Below are positions 1-5,368 of a stretch of DNA of 5,368 nucleotides, piece by piece. The DNA comes from Chloroflexi bacterium RBG_19FT_COMBO_55_16 (GTDB taxonomy: Bacteria; Chloroflexota; Anaerolineae; Anaerolineales; UBA4823): assembly GCA_001795335.1 (NCBI GenBank), contig MGOK01000051.1, positions 8,443 through 13,810 of the forward strand, read 5' to 3'. A program made the translations under genes and the position numbers. The notes beneath the pieces are model-generated. The model saw nothing but the letters and a program-made list of their open reading frames with translations, made no database searches and was not told the DNA's origin. Numbering within the stretch: position 1 is the stretch's first letter; the number at the start of each line of letters is the position of its first letter.

Positions 1-1728
1 GTTACGGAGTATCTGATCGTTGCTAGCTTGCTTCAGCATAAAGGAGAGGTTGAAAAAGCTATCCAGGCAGTTAATCATGCGCTCCAGATATTGCCTCAAA
101 GCCGGGAAGCCCAACAATCCCAGGTCATGCTCAAGGAGGGGAAATTGCTTCCAACACCTATCCGCTCGCCAAGGGTCACAAGTCAACTTCAGACGGCTCC
201 GCCGCCCTCGAGCCCGGGACTACGCCCTGCCGAACAGGCGATTTCTGGGATGGATCCGATCCTAGAAGCCCGGGAGAAGGCTTTAGCGACCCTGGCGGAG
301 ATAGTGTTATCGCAGATGGAGGATGAGCAACCATCCGAAACGTACCGTGGATTGCAAGCTCTTATGCACGGCACCCAGAAACACCTGTTTTCAAAACCAT
401 CCAGCCAGGCGAAGATTTTACAGCACTTAAGCCAGGCAGTGGATCTACAATCGCGCCAGCAAGAGGAGAAGGCGGTAGAAGAATTGGAACGTGCGATAGA
501 CGCTGGCCTCGACACACCCGCGGCTTACTTTGATCTCGGCCTGATCCGCTTGCAAGGAGAGCGGCTGGAGAGCGCGGTTCGCTTTCTGAATCGCGCGGCG
601 ATACATGTTGACTTTGCTTTGGCAGCGCACCTGCTATTGGGACAGGCGTTTCGGAAAACAGACCGTTTGCACGAAGCCGCTCACGAGTACATGGAAGCGC
701 TGAAGTGGGCTGATTCTCAAGTCGTACCACTAGAGCAGGCTGATGAATTGATCCAGCTATACGAACCGTTGGTCGAGGCAGAGGCTGAGCAAACCGATCT
801 GGAGGCGAAAGGCAGGTTGTGTGATAGCATTGCGGGTCTATTGCTCCGCACAGACTGGCGAGAACATATGGCTCAAGCCCGGAAAGAACTGCAAGCTGAT
901 ATTAAAGGAGCCCCTCCGATTCCTCTGGGTGAGCTGCTCAGCCAGGCGCGCAGCGGGCAGATCGTCGAAGCGATTATGTTGATCCACAAATTGGCTCGTT
1001 TAGGGTATGAGCGTACTGCTATGGAAGAGGCTTTCTTTACGCTGCAATACGCCCCGACATTCTTACCCTTACATATTTATATGGGTGAGTTATTATTGCA
1101 GCAAGATCGCCTGCCTGAGGCGATAGAAAAATTCACCGTCGTCGCCGATTCTTACAGCGCCCGAGGCGAAGTCCCCCGCGCCATGCAAATATTACGTCGC
1201 ATCCTCCGAGCTGCGCCGATGGAACAGGCGGCGCGTTACCATTTAATCACTCTTCTCAACGCCAGTGGGCAAGTGGTTGAAGCGATCCAGGAATATCAGC
1301 ATCTGGCTGGCGTGTATTACAACCTGGCAGATTTGAGTCGCTCGCGCGAAGCTTATATGGAAGCCTTGCGGTTAGCAAACCAGTCGAAGCAATATCCGGC
1401 TTTGATTGTGCAGATCCTCCACCGGATCGCCGATATTGATCTGCAAAGCATGGATTGGAGAGAGGCGTTGCGAGTATACGAACAAATCCGGACGTTACAA
1501 CCTGACGATCAGCGGGCAAGAGTAAACCTGATCGAGTTAAACCTGCGCTTGATGCAGGCAACCCAGGCCCAAGCAGAACTCGCCAATTATCTCTCTTATC
1601 TGGCTAGTGCTGGACAGATTGGAGATGCGATTCCCTTCCTGGAAGGGTTGGCAGCCGAGAACCCAGATCAGTTATTCATCCGCCGCTATCTAGAAGAAGT
1701 CTACCGCCAGGTGGAGCGAAAAAAGTAA
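1..1728 (+). CDS. TPR-repeat protein, 5'-truncated by the window edge
   Basis: The reading frame is open from the first base (575 codons visible) to TAA at 1726-1728. A TTG at 28 could be read as a start, but the residues before it (V-T-E-Y-L-I-V-A-S) form the first half of a TPR helix that continues with L-L-Q-H-K-G-E-V-E-K-A-I and A-L-Q-I-L-P. The true start therefore lies upstream. Visible order: one TPR unit (residues about 4-38), a Pro/Ser-rich linker (about 48-85), a helical segment, a TPR block (about 152-240), another helical stretch, and a C-terminal run of TPR-like units (about 353-567) with typical G-x-x-x-x-A motifs. No signal peptide, membrane segment or catalytic motif is seen. 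TPR arrays act as protein-binding scaffolds; the partner cannot be told from here. It converges with the metallopeptidase gene and is probably not part of the sigma-factor operon. The TPR call is secure; the function is unknown. Confidence 0.88.
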   Translation, partial: VTEYLIVASLLQHKGEVEKAIQAVNHALQILPQSREAQQSQVMLKEGKLLPTPIRSPRVTSQLQTAPPPSSPGLRPAEQAISGMDPILEAREKALATLAEIVLSQMEDEQPSETYRGLQALMHGTQKHLFSKPSSQAKILQHLSQAVDLQSRQQEEKAVEELERAIDAGLDTPAAYFDLGLIRLQGERLESAVRFLNRAAIHVDFALAAHLLLGQAFRKTDRLHEAAHEYMEALKWADSQVVPLEQADELIQLYEPLVEAEAEQTDLEAKGRLCDSIAGLLLRTDWREHMAQARKELQADIKGAPPIPLGELLSQARSGQIVEAIMLIHKLARLGYERTAMEEAFFTLQYAPTFLPLHIYMGELLLQQDRLPEAIEKFTVVADSYSARGEVPRAMQILRRILRAAPMEQAARYHLITLLNASGQVVEAIQEYQHLAGVYYNLADLSRSREAYMEALRLANQSKQYPALIVQILHRIADIDLQSMDWREALRVYEQIRTLQPDDQRARVNLIELNLRLMQATQAQAELANYLSYLASAGQIGDAIPFLEGLAAENPDQLFIRRYLEEVYRQVERKK

Positions 1729-1756
1729 AGCGTGAATTTGGAATTTCTCGCTTTAC
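1719..1756 (-). terminator. Rho-independent terminator of the minus-strand metallopeptidase unit
   Basis: Positions 1725-1756 form an inverted repeat: an 8-bp outer stem (GTAAAGCG with CGCTTTAC), one A-A mismatch, a 3-bp inner stem (GAA with TTC) and an 8-nt loop. On the minus strand it is followed at once by six T (1724-1719) and lies 16 nt past the TAA of the 1773-3260 gene. On the plus strand the hairpin is followed by ACCCCT with no T-tract, so it is oriented for the minus-strand unit. The stem includes the stop codon of the convergent TPR gene, and the T-tract is the complement of that gene's last Arg-Lys-Lys codons. Confidence 0.8.
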
Positions 1757-1772
1757 CCCTCATGGATCATGA

Positions 1773-3260
1773 TTAATGGCTCACCAAGGTGTCGTAGATG
1801 GCTTGTGCGGTGGAGGAGTCTGGAGCCAGGATCCAGGTAGTCTCCACACCATTCTTTCGAAATAGATTGGAACTATCTGGAGAATCCCAGATCTTCAAGC
1901 TGGCTTGCGTACCGGTGGGGGTGTCAAACCGGGCGGATGCGTATTTTTCAAAGGCCTGACTAAACTCATCCGCCTCGCGGGCTGAGTCCCAAATAGATTG
2001 CAGTATCAGAGCAGTTGCTTTAATCTGGTCGTTATAATAAACGACATAGGCATCGCCACCCCAACCCTCACTTGCGGTCTGAGCTTCTAACGTTTTTAAC
2101 CGGCTGGCCGGGTCAAGCCCCTCGGCCAGGATGAGATAGGTATACCATTCGCCCATCGCGCCGCGATCGATCTCTCGCCAACCATCGCCTAAGGCAGGTG
2201 TCAGATCAGGCAGGTCGACAGGCACTGGTTTATCAACGGGATAACGGTCTGGGTGCAAGATTTGCTCGGTTGAGAGGGGCTGGTTATGATAGGCCTGGTC
2301 AACGGCATCCCATCCACCTTGCTTATACAAGTGCTCGACAAAAAGTTGGCCGTAGGAATATGGAAATAAGAAATCCTCTCGCATAAAGGACGGCGCGCGA
2401 TCAAACACTGGGCTCTCTAGATTGGCGTAGAATTGCTCGATTTCCCGCCTGTCCTGGCGCGTGGCGTCATTAATGAGCCACGTAATCTCCAGGAGCGTGG
2501 CGTCACCCTCGATCAAAGCCTGAAGGGCGGCACAGCCTTCAGAATCTTGTTCCCAGGCCTCGTCATTACAGCCCAATCCATCCTTTGTCCCAAAGTGCTG
2601 GTCCTGGAGGGCGTGGGTATATTCATGAGAATAAGTCAGACGTTCCGGACCTTGGAAACCTTCGCCCTGGATAACATACATTTCATTGGTTTCATCGTCA
2701 TAGAAACCGGCGACTTGTTCGCTATAGAGCTCTACATAAAAATCGTAGAGGTCGAAATCCGGCGCGAGCAAGCCGAGAGTAGCCAAAACGAGCGCGTCTT
2801 CTTGCGATTCTACTTGCGTATAGTCTTTGAGGAAGTCATTGACCACATGCTGGTGCAGTCCTTCTTGTGTGATCAAGGAGCGAGTCACAGATCCGGTGGA
2901 TGCCAGGCCGCGCAACTTGATCACCTGTTCCTGAATTTTATCCATCTGGTTGGAGATGTCAGCCGGCAGGTTAGACCCAGGGGAAGGCGCTGTAAGCTCT
3001 GGGGTTGTTGTCGGGTTTCCAGGTGATGAAGAGAGCTCTGTCAGTGTAGGAGTGGGGTTCGGGTTTTTTTGTGTGGTTTGTGTGGGAATAGCTAAATCTT
3101 GTTGTATCGAGGTGGGGGCTGGCATATTTGTCACTGTGTCCCCAGCGATGAAATTCCAGAAATATCCACCAGCGATGAGGCTGATCAGGCAGAGGCAAAG
3201 GCAGCCGATGAGAATCACCACAATAATAGCAATGAAGAGACGACGATTTGAAGATTCCAT
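1773..3260 (-). CDS. Membrane-anchored zinc metallopeptidase-like protein (HExxH)
   Basis: 495 aa. A short basic N-terminus is followed by one hydrophobic segment (residues about 8-32, with Cys 20, 22 and 24), then a Thr/Pro/Ser-rich linker (about 45-100) and a globular domain. The domain carries H-E-Y-T-H at 212-216, preceded by L-T-Y-S and followed by A-L-Q-D-Q, and E-G-D-A at 251-254. His212, His216 and Glu251 would be zinc ligands and Glu213 the catalytic base, the gluzincin arrangement. Two Cys (231, 243) lie between the motifs. A later block with P-Y-S-Y-G-Q-L-F-V and S-T-E-Q-I-L-H-P (about 300-337) looks conserved. The layout suggests a tethered enzyme facing outside the cytoplasm; the substrate is unknown. 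ATG at 3260 has only a weak G-rich SD (TGGGG, about 6 nt away) and lies 3 nt after the stop of the upstream gene, so translation is probably coupled. The terminator at 1719-1756 ends the unit. Peptidase activity is inferred from the motif; I cannot assign a MEROPS family. Confidence 0.8.
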   Translation of the reverse strand: MESSNRRLFIAIIVVILIGCLCLCLISLIAGGYFWNFIAGDTVTNMPAPTSIQQDLAIPTQTTQKNPNPTPTLTELSSSPGNPTTTPELTAPSPGSNLPADISNQMDKIQEQVIKLRGLASTGSVTRSLITQEGLHQHVVNDFLKDYTQVESQEDALVLATLGLLAPDFDLYDFYVELYSEQVAGFYDDETNEMYVIQGEGFQGPERLTYSHEYTHALQDQHFGTKDGLGCNDEAWEQDSEGCAALQALIEGDATLLEITWLINDATRQDRREIEQFYANLESPVFDRAPSFMREDFLFPYSYGQLFVEHLYKQGGWDAVDQAYHNQPLSTEQILHPDRYPVDKPVPVDLPDLTPALGDGWREIDRGAMGEWYTYLILAEGLDPASRLKTLEAQTASEGWGGDAYVVYYNDQIKATALILQSIWDSAREADEFSQAFEKYASARFDTPTGTQASLKIWDSPDSSNLFRKNGVETTWILAPDSSTAQAIYDTLVSH

Positions 3261-3263
3261 GAT

Positions 3264-3632
3264 TTACCCCAGGGGGATCGAGAGCATCGACAGGATGAAG
3301 GTTAAAACACCAGCCAGGCCATAGAGGTAAGTTGTTTTTGCGCCTCGCTCAAAAATAGGCTGTTTTTCTTTCAGCAATGGGCCAACCCTTTCACCTTTTC
3401 TAACCGCCGTCCCGGCAAGCTTGGCGCTGCTGCCCAACTCGCTAAAGATAGGCATCACCGCAATGATAAATAGCAAAATACTGCTCCAAAAGTAGAGGTT
3501 GGATACCTGCCCCCAATCGTGCAATAACAATGCGCCGATAAATACCATAATCGAATCAAGGCCTAAGAGGGTCAGAAGTTGTTGCCAGAAAGGCCGGGAA
3601 TTGGTATGGCGAGGGTTGGATTGCAGATTCAT
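3264..3632 (-). CDS. Small three-helix membrane protein, unknown function
   Basis: 122 aa from the ATG at 3632. The frame stays open to a TTG at 3677, but GAGGA at 3644-3640 sits 7 nt before the ATG, and the extra 15 residues would overlap the promoter candidate, so the shorter form is preferred. Three hydrophobic segments are seen at about 18-37, 46-64 and 100-119. A basic, soluble stretch between helices 2 and 3 (about 70-98, with A-V-R-K-G-E-R-V-G and L-L-K-E-K) is likely cytoplasmic by the positive-inside rule. No catalytic motif and no family I recognise. Its TAA is 3 nt from the start codon of the metallopeptidase gene, so the two are almost certainly cotranscribed, and it may be an accessory or partner of that protein. 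It is clearly a real gene by its coding pattern, hydrophobicity and SD. Confidence 0.78.
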   Translation of the reverse strand: MNLQSNPRHTNSRPFWQQLLTLLGLDSIMVFIGALLLHDWGQVSNLYFWSSILLFIIAVMPIFSELGSSAKLAGTAVRKGERVGPLLKEKQPIFERGAKTTYLYGLAGVLTFILSMLSIPLG

Positions 3633-3639
3633 AAAAACA

Positions 3640-3644
3640 TCCTC
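3640..3644 (-). promoter_or_regulatory. Shine-Dalgarno site of the small membrane protein
   Basis: GAGGA on the minus strand ends 7 nt before the ATG at 3632-3630. It decides in favour of this start over the in-frame TTG at 3677, which has no comparable site. Confidence 0.6.
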
Positions 3645-3648
3645 ATCG

Positions 3649-3677
3649 ATTGTAACCGGCTTCGGATAAGAGAGCAA
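3649..3677 (-). promoter_or_regulatory. Candidate sigma-70-type promoter of the minus-strand unit
   Basis: On the minus strand, TTGCTC (3677-3672, 3 of 6 to the -35 consensus) is separated by exactly 17 nt from TACAAT (3654-3649, 5 of 6 to the -10 consensus). Transcription would start near 3643-3642, giving a leader of only about 10 nt that begins inside the SD. This makes the assignment tentative: either the leader is extremely short or the real promoter lies further upstream. Confidence 0.35.
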
Positions 3678-3687
3678 TAGTGGCTAA

Positions 3688-3719
3688 TCAGTCTGAATCC
3701 TCTTGCCCCTTTTCAGTCT
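3688..3719. repeat. Short direct repeat TCAGTCT in the divergent intergenic region
   Basis: TCAGTCT occurs at 3688-3694 and again at 3713-3719, 25 bp start to start, about 2.4 helical turns. The second copy overlaps the ECF-like -10 candidate. It could be a pair of regulator half-sites, but two 7-mers in a pyrimidine-rich region may be chance. Confidence 0.3.
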
Positions 3720-3721
3720 TT
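3694..3721 (+). promoter_or_regulatory. Weak ECF-type promoter candidate for the sigma-factor operon
   Basis: TGAATCC (3694-3700) and GTCTTT (3716-3721) are separated by 15 nt, the spacing of the E. coli sigma-E consensus GGAACTT-N15-GTCTAA. The GAA core of the -35 and GTCT of the -10 match; the other bases do not. Transcription would start near 3727, giving a short leader that keeps the AGGATAGG ribosome site. If real, it would make the operon autoregulated, as is usual for ECF sigma factors. The match is partial. Confidence 0.28.
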
Positions 3722-3726
3722 GCGAT

Positions 3727-3734
3727 AGGATAGG
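3727..3734 (+). promoter_or_regulatory. Shine-Dalgarno region of the DUF3054-like gene
   Basis: AGGATAGG ends 7 nt before the ATG at 3742. This favours that ATG over the in-frame TTG at 3703, which would add 13 residues unlike the start of a membrane helix. Confidence 0.55.
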
Positions 3735-3741
3735 TTCTGTC

Positions 3742-4146
3742 ATGAGCGTTTCACTGTCTGCTCGTATTTACATCATCCTGGTTGGAGACGCGCTCACGTT
3801 AGCGGCAGTGACTTTATTTGGATTTGCCAGCCATGGCACCTTGGACACAGCTGGATCAAGAATGTTGACTACCTTTCTGCCATTGATGGTGGCCTGGCTA
3901 CTCGTTGCGCCACACTTAAGAGTCTTTGATCCAGCTCTGGCAGTCGATGTCCATCAGCTATGGCGTCCTTTCTGGGCAATGGTCTTGGCGGCTCCTATGG
4001 CTGCCTGGCTACGCGGAGCCTGGCTGGATGCTCCGATCTTACCGGTGTTTGTCCTCGTGTTGGGAGGTATCGCCGCACTGGCTATCCTAGTATGGCGAGG
4101 GGTGTTCTGGTTCGTCGTTTCTAGAGTAGGACGCCAGCATGGATGA
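3742..4146 (+). CDS. DUF3054-like four-helix membrane protein
   Basis: 134 aa from ATG 3742, chosen for the AGGATAGG site. Four hydrophobic segments at about 8-28, 41-56, 75-90 and 97-118 fill most of the chain. Gly-Asp at 15-16 in helix 1, F-G-x-x-S-H at 26-31 just after it, and W-R-P at 74-76 ahead of helix 3 resemble the DUF3054 family, whose members are of similar length and have no known biochemical role. The assignment is from memory of the family pattern, not a search. The C-terminus is basic (S-R-V-G-R-Q-H-G) and probably cytoplasmic. The stop codon TGA (4144-4146) lies inside the start of the ECF sigma gene: an 8-nt overlap, ATGGATGA, that implies translational coupling. It is first in an operon with sigma and anti-sigma genes, which suggests a role at the membrane in the same response, perhaps sensing, but this is inference. 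Confidence 0.75.
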   Translation: MSVSLSARIYIILVGDALTLAAVTLFGFASHGTLDTAGSRMLTTFLPLMVAWLLVAPHLRVFDPALAVDVHQLWRPFWAMVLAAPMAAWLRGAWLDAPILPVFVLVLGGIAALAILVWRGVFWFVVSRVGRQHG

Positions 4147-4741
4147 GACCGCCCTGATCCACTCCGCGCGCAGGGGTGACCTAGATGCGTTTAATCGCCT
4201 AGTCCTAGCCTATCAAGATATCATTTACAACCAGGCCTACCGCGTACTGGGAGACAATCAGGCAGCTGACGATGCGACTCAAGAGACCTTTATCTCAGCC
4301 TTCCATAATATACGCTCCTTCCGTGGGGGATCCTTACGAGCCTGGCTGTTGCGGATCGTCACAAACACCTGTTATGACGAATTACGCCGCCGTAAACGCC
4401 GGCCAACTACCCCGCTTGAACCGATGGACGACACAGGTGAAGAGATAGAATCGCCACGCTGGATCGCCGATGAAGCGGCATTACCCGAAGAGCGCGTAGA
4501 AAGGACGGAGTTGAGAGGGGCGATCCAACACTGTCTGGAACAATTGCCCTTAGAGTTTAAAGTTATCGTTACCCTGATCGATATCCAGGGCATGGATTAT
4601 ACCGAGGCGGCTATCGTGATCGATAAGCCTCTTGGGACAGTAAAAAGTCGACTGGCGCGGGCGCGAGGTCGGCTGCGCGAGTGCCTGCAGGATTTCCGGG
4701 AACTTTTACCAACGGCGGTGCGTCTGGATAGTGAAGATTAA
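4139..4741 (+). CDS. ECF-family RNA polymerase sigma factor (sigma-70 family)
   Basis: 200 aa, full length for a group 4 (ECF) sigma factor. Region 2 spans about residues 15-86: F-N-R-L-V-L-A-Y-Q-D-I-I-Y, then D-D-A-T-Q-E-T-F-I-S-A-F at 44-55 (region 2.2, core-polymerase binding), F-R-G at 61-63 and W-L-L-R-I-V-T-N at 69-76 (regions 2.3-2.4, -10 melting and recognition), closing with a basic R-R-R-K-R-R run. An acidic linker (about 92-122) replaces region 3. Region 4 spans about 122-182, with the helix-turn-helix around Y-T-E-A-A at 154-158 and G-T-V-K-S-R-L-A-R-A-R at 166-176 for -35 binding. AGGA at 4128-4131 sits 7 nt before the ATG, within the DUF3054-like gene. The downstream gene is the probable cognate anti-sigma factor. 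The target regulon is unknown; its own operon and the divergent metallopeptidase unit are natural candidates. Confidence 0.95.
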   Translation: MDETALIHSARRGDLDAFNRLVLAYQDIIYNQAYRVLGDNQAADDATQETFISAFHNIRSFRGGSLRAWLLRIVTNTCYDELRRRKRRPTTPLEPMDDTGEEIESPRWIADEAALPEERVERTELRGAIQHCLEQLPLEFKVIVTLIDIQGMDYTEAAIVIDKPLGTVKSRLARARGRLRECLQDFRELLPTAVRLDSED

Positions 4742-4743
4742 CC

Positions 4744-4749
4744 GAGGAA
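4744..4749 (+). promoter_or_regulatory. Shine-Dalgarno site of the anti-sigma gene
   Basis: GAGGAA ends 6 nt before the ATG at 4756 and begins 2 nt after the sigma gene's stop codon. The in-frame ATG at 4762 would be 12 nt away, so 4756 is the better start. Confidence 0.65.
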
Positions 4750-4755
4750 TGTAAC

Positions 4756-5368
4756 ATGGTGATGCGGATTTCTGAACGCGATCTGGAGGTGCTATCAAAC
4801 TATCTGGATGGGCAGCTCACGACAGGGGAGCGTGCTCGTCTTGAAGCGCGTTTACAGACCGAATTGGAATTACGAACAGTTCTCGAACAGATCCGGCAAA
4901 CACGAGCGGCAGTGCGCAATTTACCATTCCTGCGCGCCCCGCGTAATTACACACTCACGCCGAAGATGGTCGGTGTGCGAAGGCAATCGCCTCGCATCTA
5001 TCCGGTCTTGCGCCTGGCTTCAGCCCTGGCTTCTTTTCTATTTGTTCTAGTTCTAATCGGTGATCTCATAACGGTACGCACCCCTGGTATCGCTCCACTG
5101 CGAGCTGTTCAGTTAGCCGAGACCCCCGTCGCCGCGGTAGAGGAGCCTGTGTCCACAGAAGCTACCCTATTTGAAAGTGCAGCTCCAGGCGTTGAAACCG
5201 GTGAGCCTGCTGAAAAATTAGCCACTGTGGCTGAGGAGCCTGTTTCAACCGCGGAGGCCACAGTAGTCGCGGAGATGCGGGTCCCTGCCCCACCTGCCCC
5301 GCAGGAGCTTGAGGCAGCAGTTGAGTCCTTAGAGGCAGATGCCGCCGACCAGGCCTCCACGCCACGCC
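4756..5368 (+). CDS. Membrane-bound anti-sigma factor-like protein, 3'-truncated
   Basis: The frame is open from ATG 4756 to the window end (204 codons, no stop). The N-terminal cytoplasmic part (residues about 1-80) is helical and charged: S-E-R-D-L-E-V-L-S-N-Y-L-D-G at 6-19, G-E-R-A-R-L-E-A-R-L at 24-33, then R-A-P-R-N-Y-T-L-T-P at 60-69. This matches the layout of anti-sigma domains that sequester an ECF sigma factor, but the zinc-binding H-x3-C-x2-C motif is absent and there is no Cys in the visible part. One membrane helix follows (about 83-105), then an Ala/Glu/Pro/Val-rich, acidic tail (about 115-204 and beyond) that should lie outside the cytoplasm. The tail holds an internal repeat of E-E-P-V-S-T at 129-134 and 160-165. 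Position 14 nt after the sigma gene, with its own SD, supports the role. Any C-terminal sensor domain is beyond the window. Confidence 0.8.
   Translation, partial: MVMRISERDLEVLSNYLDGQLTTGERARLEARLQTELELRTVLEQIRQTRAAVRNLPFLRAPRNYTLTPKMVGVRRQSPRIYPVLRLASALASFLFVLVLIGDLITVRTPGIAPLRAVQLAETPVAAVEEPVSTEATLFESAAPGVETGEPAEKLATVAEEPVSTAEATVVAEMRVPAPPAPQELEAAVESLEADAADQASTPR
5140..5259 (+). repeat. Imperfect direct repeat in the anti-sigma tail coding region
   Basis: GAGGAGCCTGT begins at 5140 and recurs at 5233. The two copies encode E-E-P-V-S-T-E-A-T (residues 129-137) and E-E-P-V-S-T-A-E-A-T (160-169), 93 bp apart. The third bases differ after the shared core, so this is an old or selected protein-level repeat rather than a fresh duplication. 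Confidence 0.55.

Noticed and set aside
28..30. TTG as the start codon of the TPR gene
   Set aside because: The frame is open to the window edge and the residues before it complete the first TPR helix; no Shine-Dalgarno site precedes it.
362..730. Minus-strand open frames inside the TPR gene (also 189-515)
   Set aside because: Antisense shadows of a clear TPR coding sequence, rich in Arg, Ser, Cys and Pro as expected of shadow frames.
2433..3026. 197-codon open frame on the plus strand
   Set aside because: It lies wholly antisense to the well-supported metallopeptidase gene, has no ribosome site of note and gives a protein with no recognisable pattern.
3201..3212. Lipobox-like L-I-G-C at residues 17-20 of the metallopeptidase
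   Set aside because: The sequence after Cys20 stays strongly hydrophobic for about 12 more residues, unlike a mature lipoprotein start, so a membrane anchor is more likely. Not fully excluded.
3703..3731. Sigma-70-like TTGCCC-N17-TAGGAT on the plus strand
   Set aside because: It would start transcription about 4 nt before the ATG and its -10 overlaps the Shine-Dalgarno site, so it cannot easily serve the DUF3054-like gene.
5109..5360. Minus-strand Ala/Ser-rich open frames at the window end
   Set aside because: They mirror the low-complexity Ala/Glu/Pro tail of the anti-sigma-like gene on the other strand.
1..5368. Mobile elements, CRISPR arrays, tRNA or other RNA genes
   Set aside because: No transposase, integrase, terminal inverted repeats, regularly spaced repeats or tRNA-like folds were found by reading both strands.

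Overview
The window looks like chromosomal DNA of a Chloroflexota bacterium, probably Anaerolineae-like. This is an inference from protein style: a long TPR protein with a Pro-rich linker, a DUF3054-type membrane protein directly ahead of an ECF sigma factor, and a zinc-motif-less anti-sigma-like membrane protein with an R-A-P-R-N-Y-T-L-T-P juncture. No rRNA, tRNA, CRISPR array, insertion sequence or phage gene was seen. Coding density is high and the base composition is moderate and even.

Layout. (1) Positions 1-1728 (+) hold the 3' part of a TPR-repeat scaffold gene that enters from outside the window. (2) It converges on a two-gene minus-strand unit: a small three-helix membrane protein (3264-3632) followed after 3 nt by a membrane-anchored HExxH zinc metallopeptidase-like protein (1773-3260). 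A factor-independent terminator for that unit (1719-1756) has its T-tract inside the last codons of the TPR gene. (3) A 109-bp divergent intergenic region (3633-3741) carries a sigma-70-like promoter candidate on the minus strand, a weaker ECF-like candidate on the plus strand and a short direct repeat. (4) On the plus strand, a DUF3054-like four-helix membrane protein (3742-4146) overlaps an ECF sigma factor (4139-4741) by 8 nt. That is followed after 14 nt by its probable membrane-bound anti-sigma factor (4756 to the window end, truncated).

How the genes may work together. The three plus-strand genes form a tightly coupled envelope-signalling operon, in which the anti-sigma factor would hold the sigma factor at the membrane until an envelope signal releases it. 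DUF3054 is the unexplained third member. The divergent unit places a membrane-tethered, probably extracytoplasmic metallopeptidase beside this regulator. It could be a target of the sigma factor, a protease acting on the anti-sigma tail, or unrelated. No strikingly foreign or wholly new system is visible; the most interesting points are the DUF3054-sigma coupling and the metallopeptidase/sigma neighbourhood.
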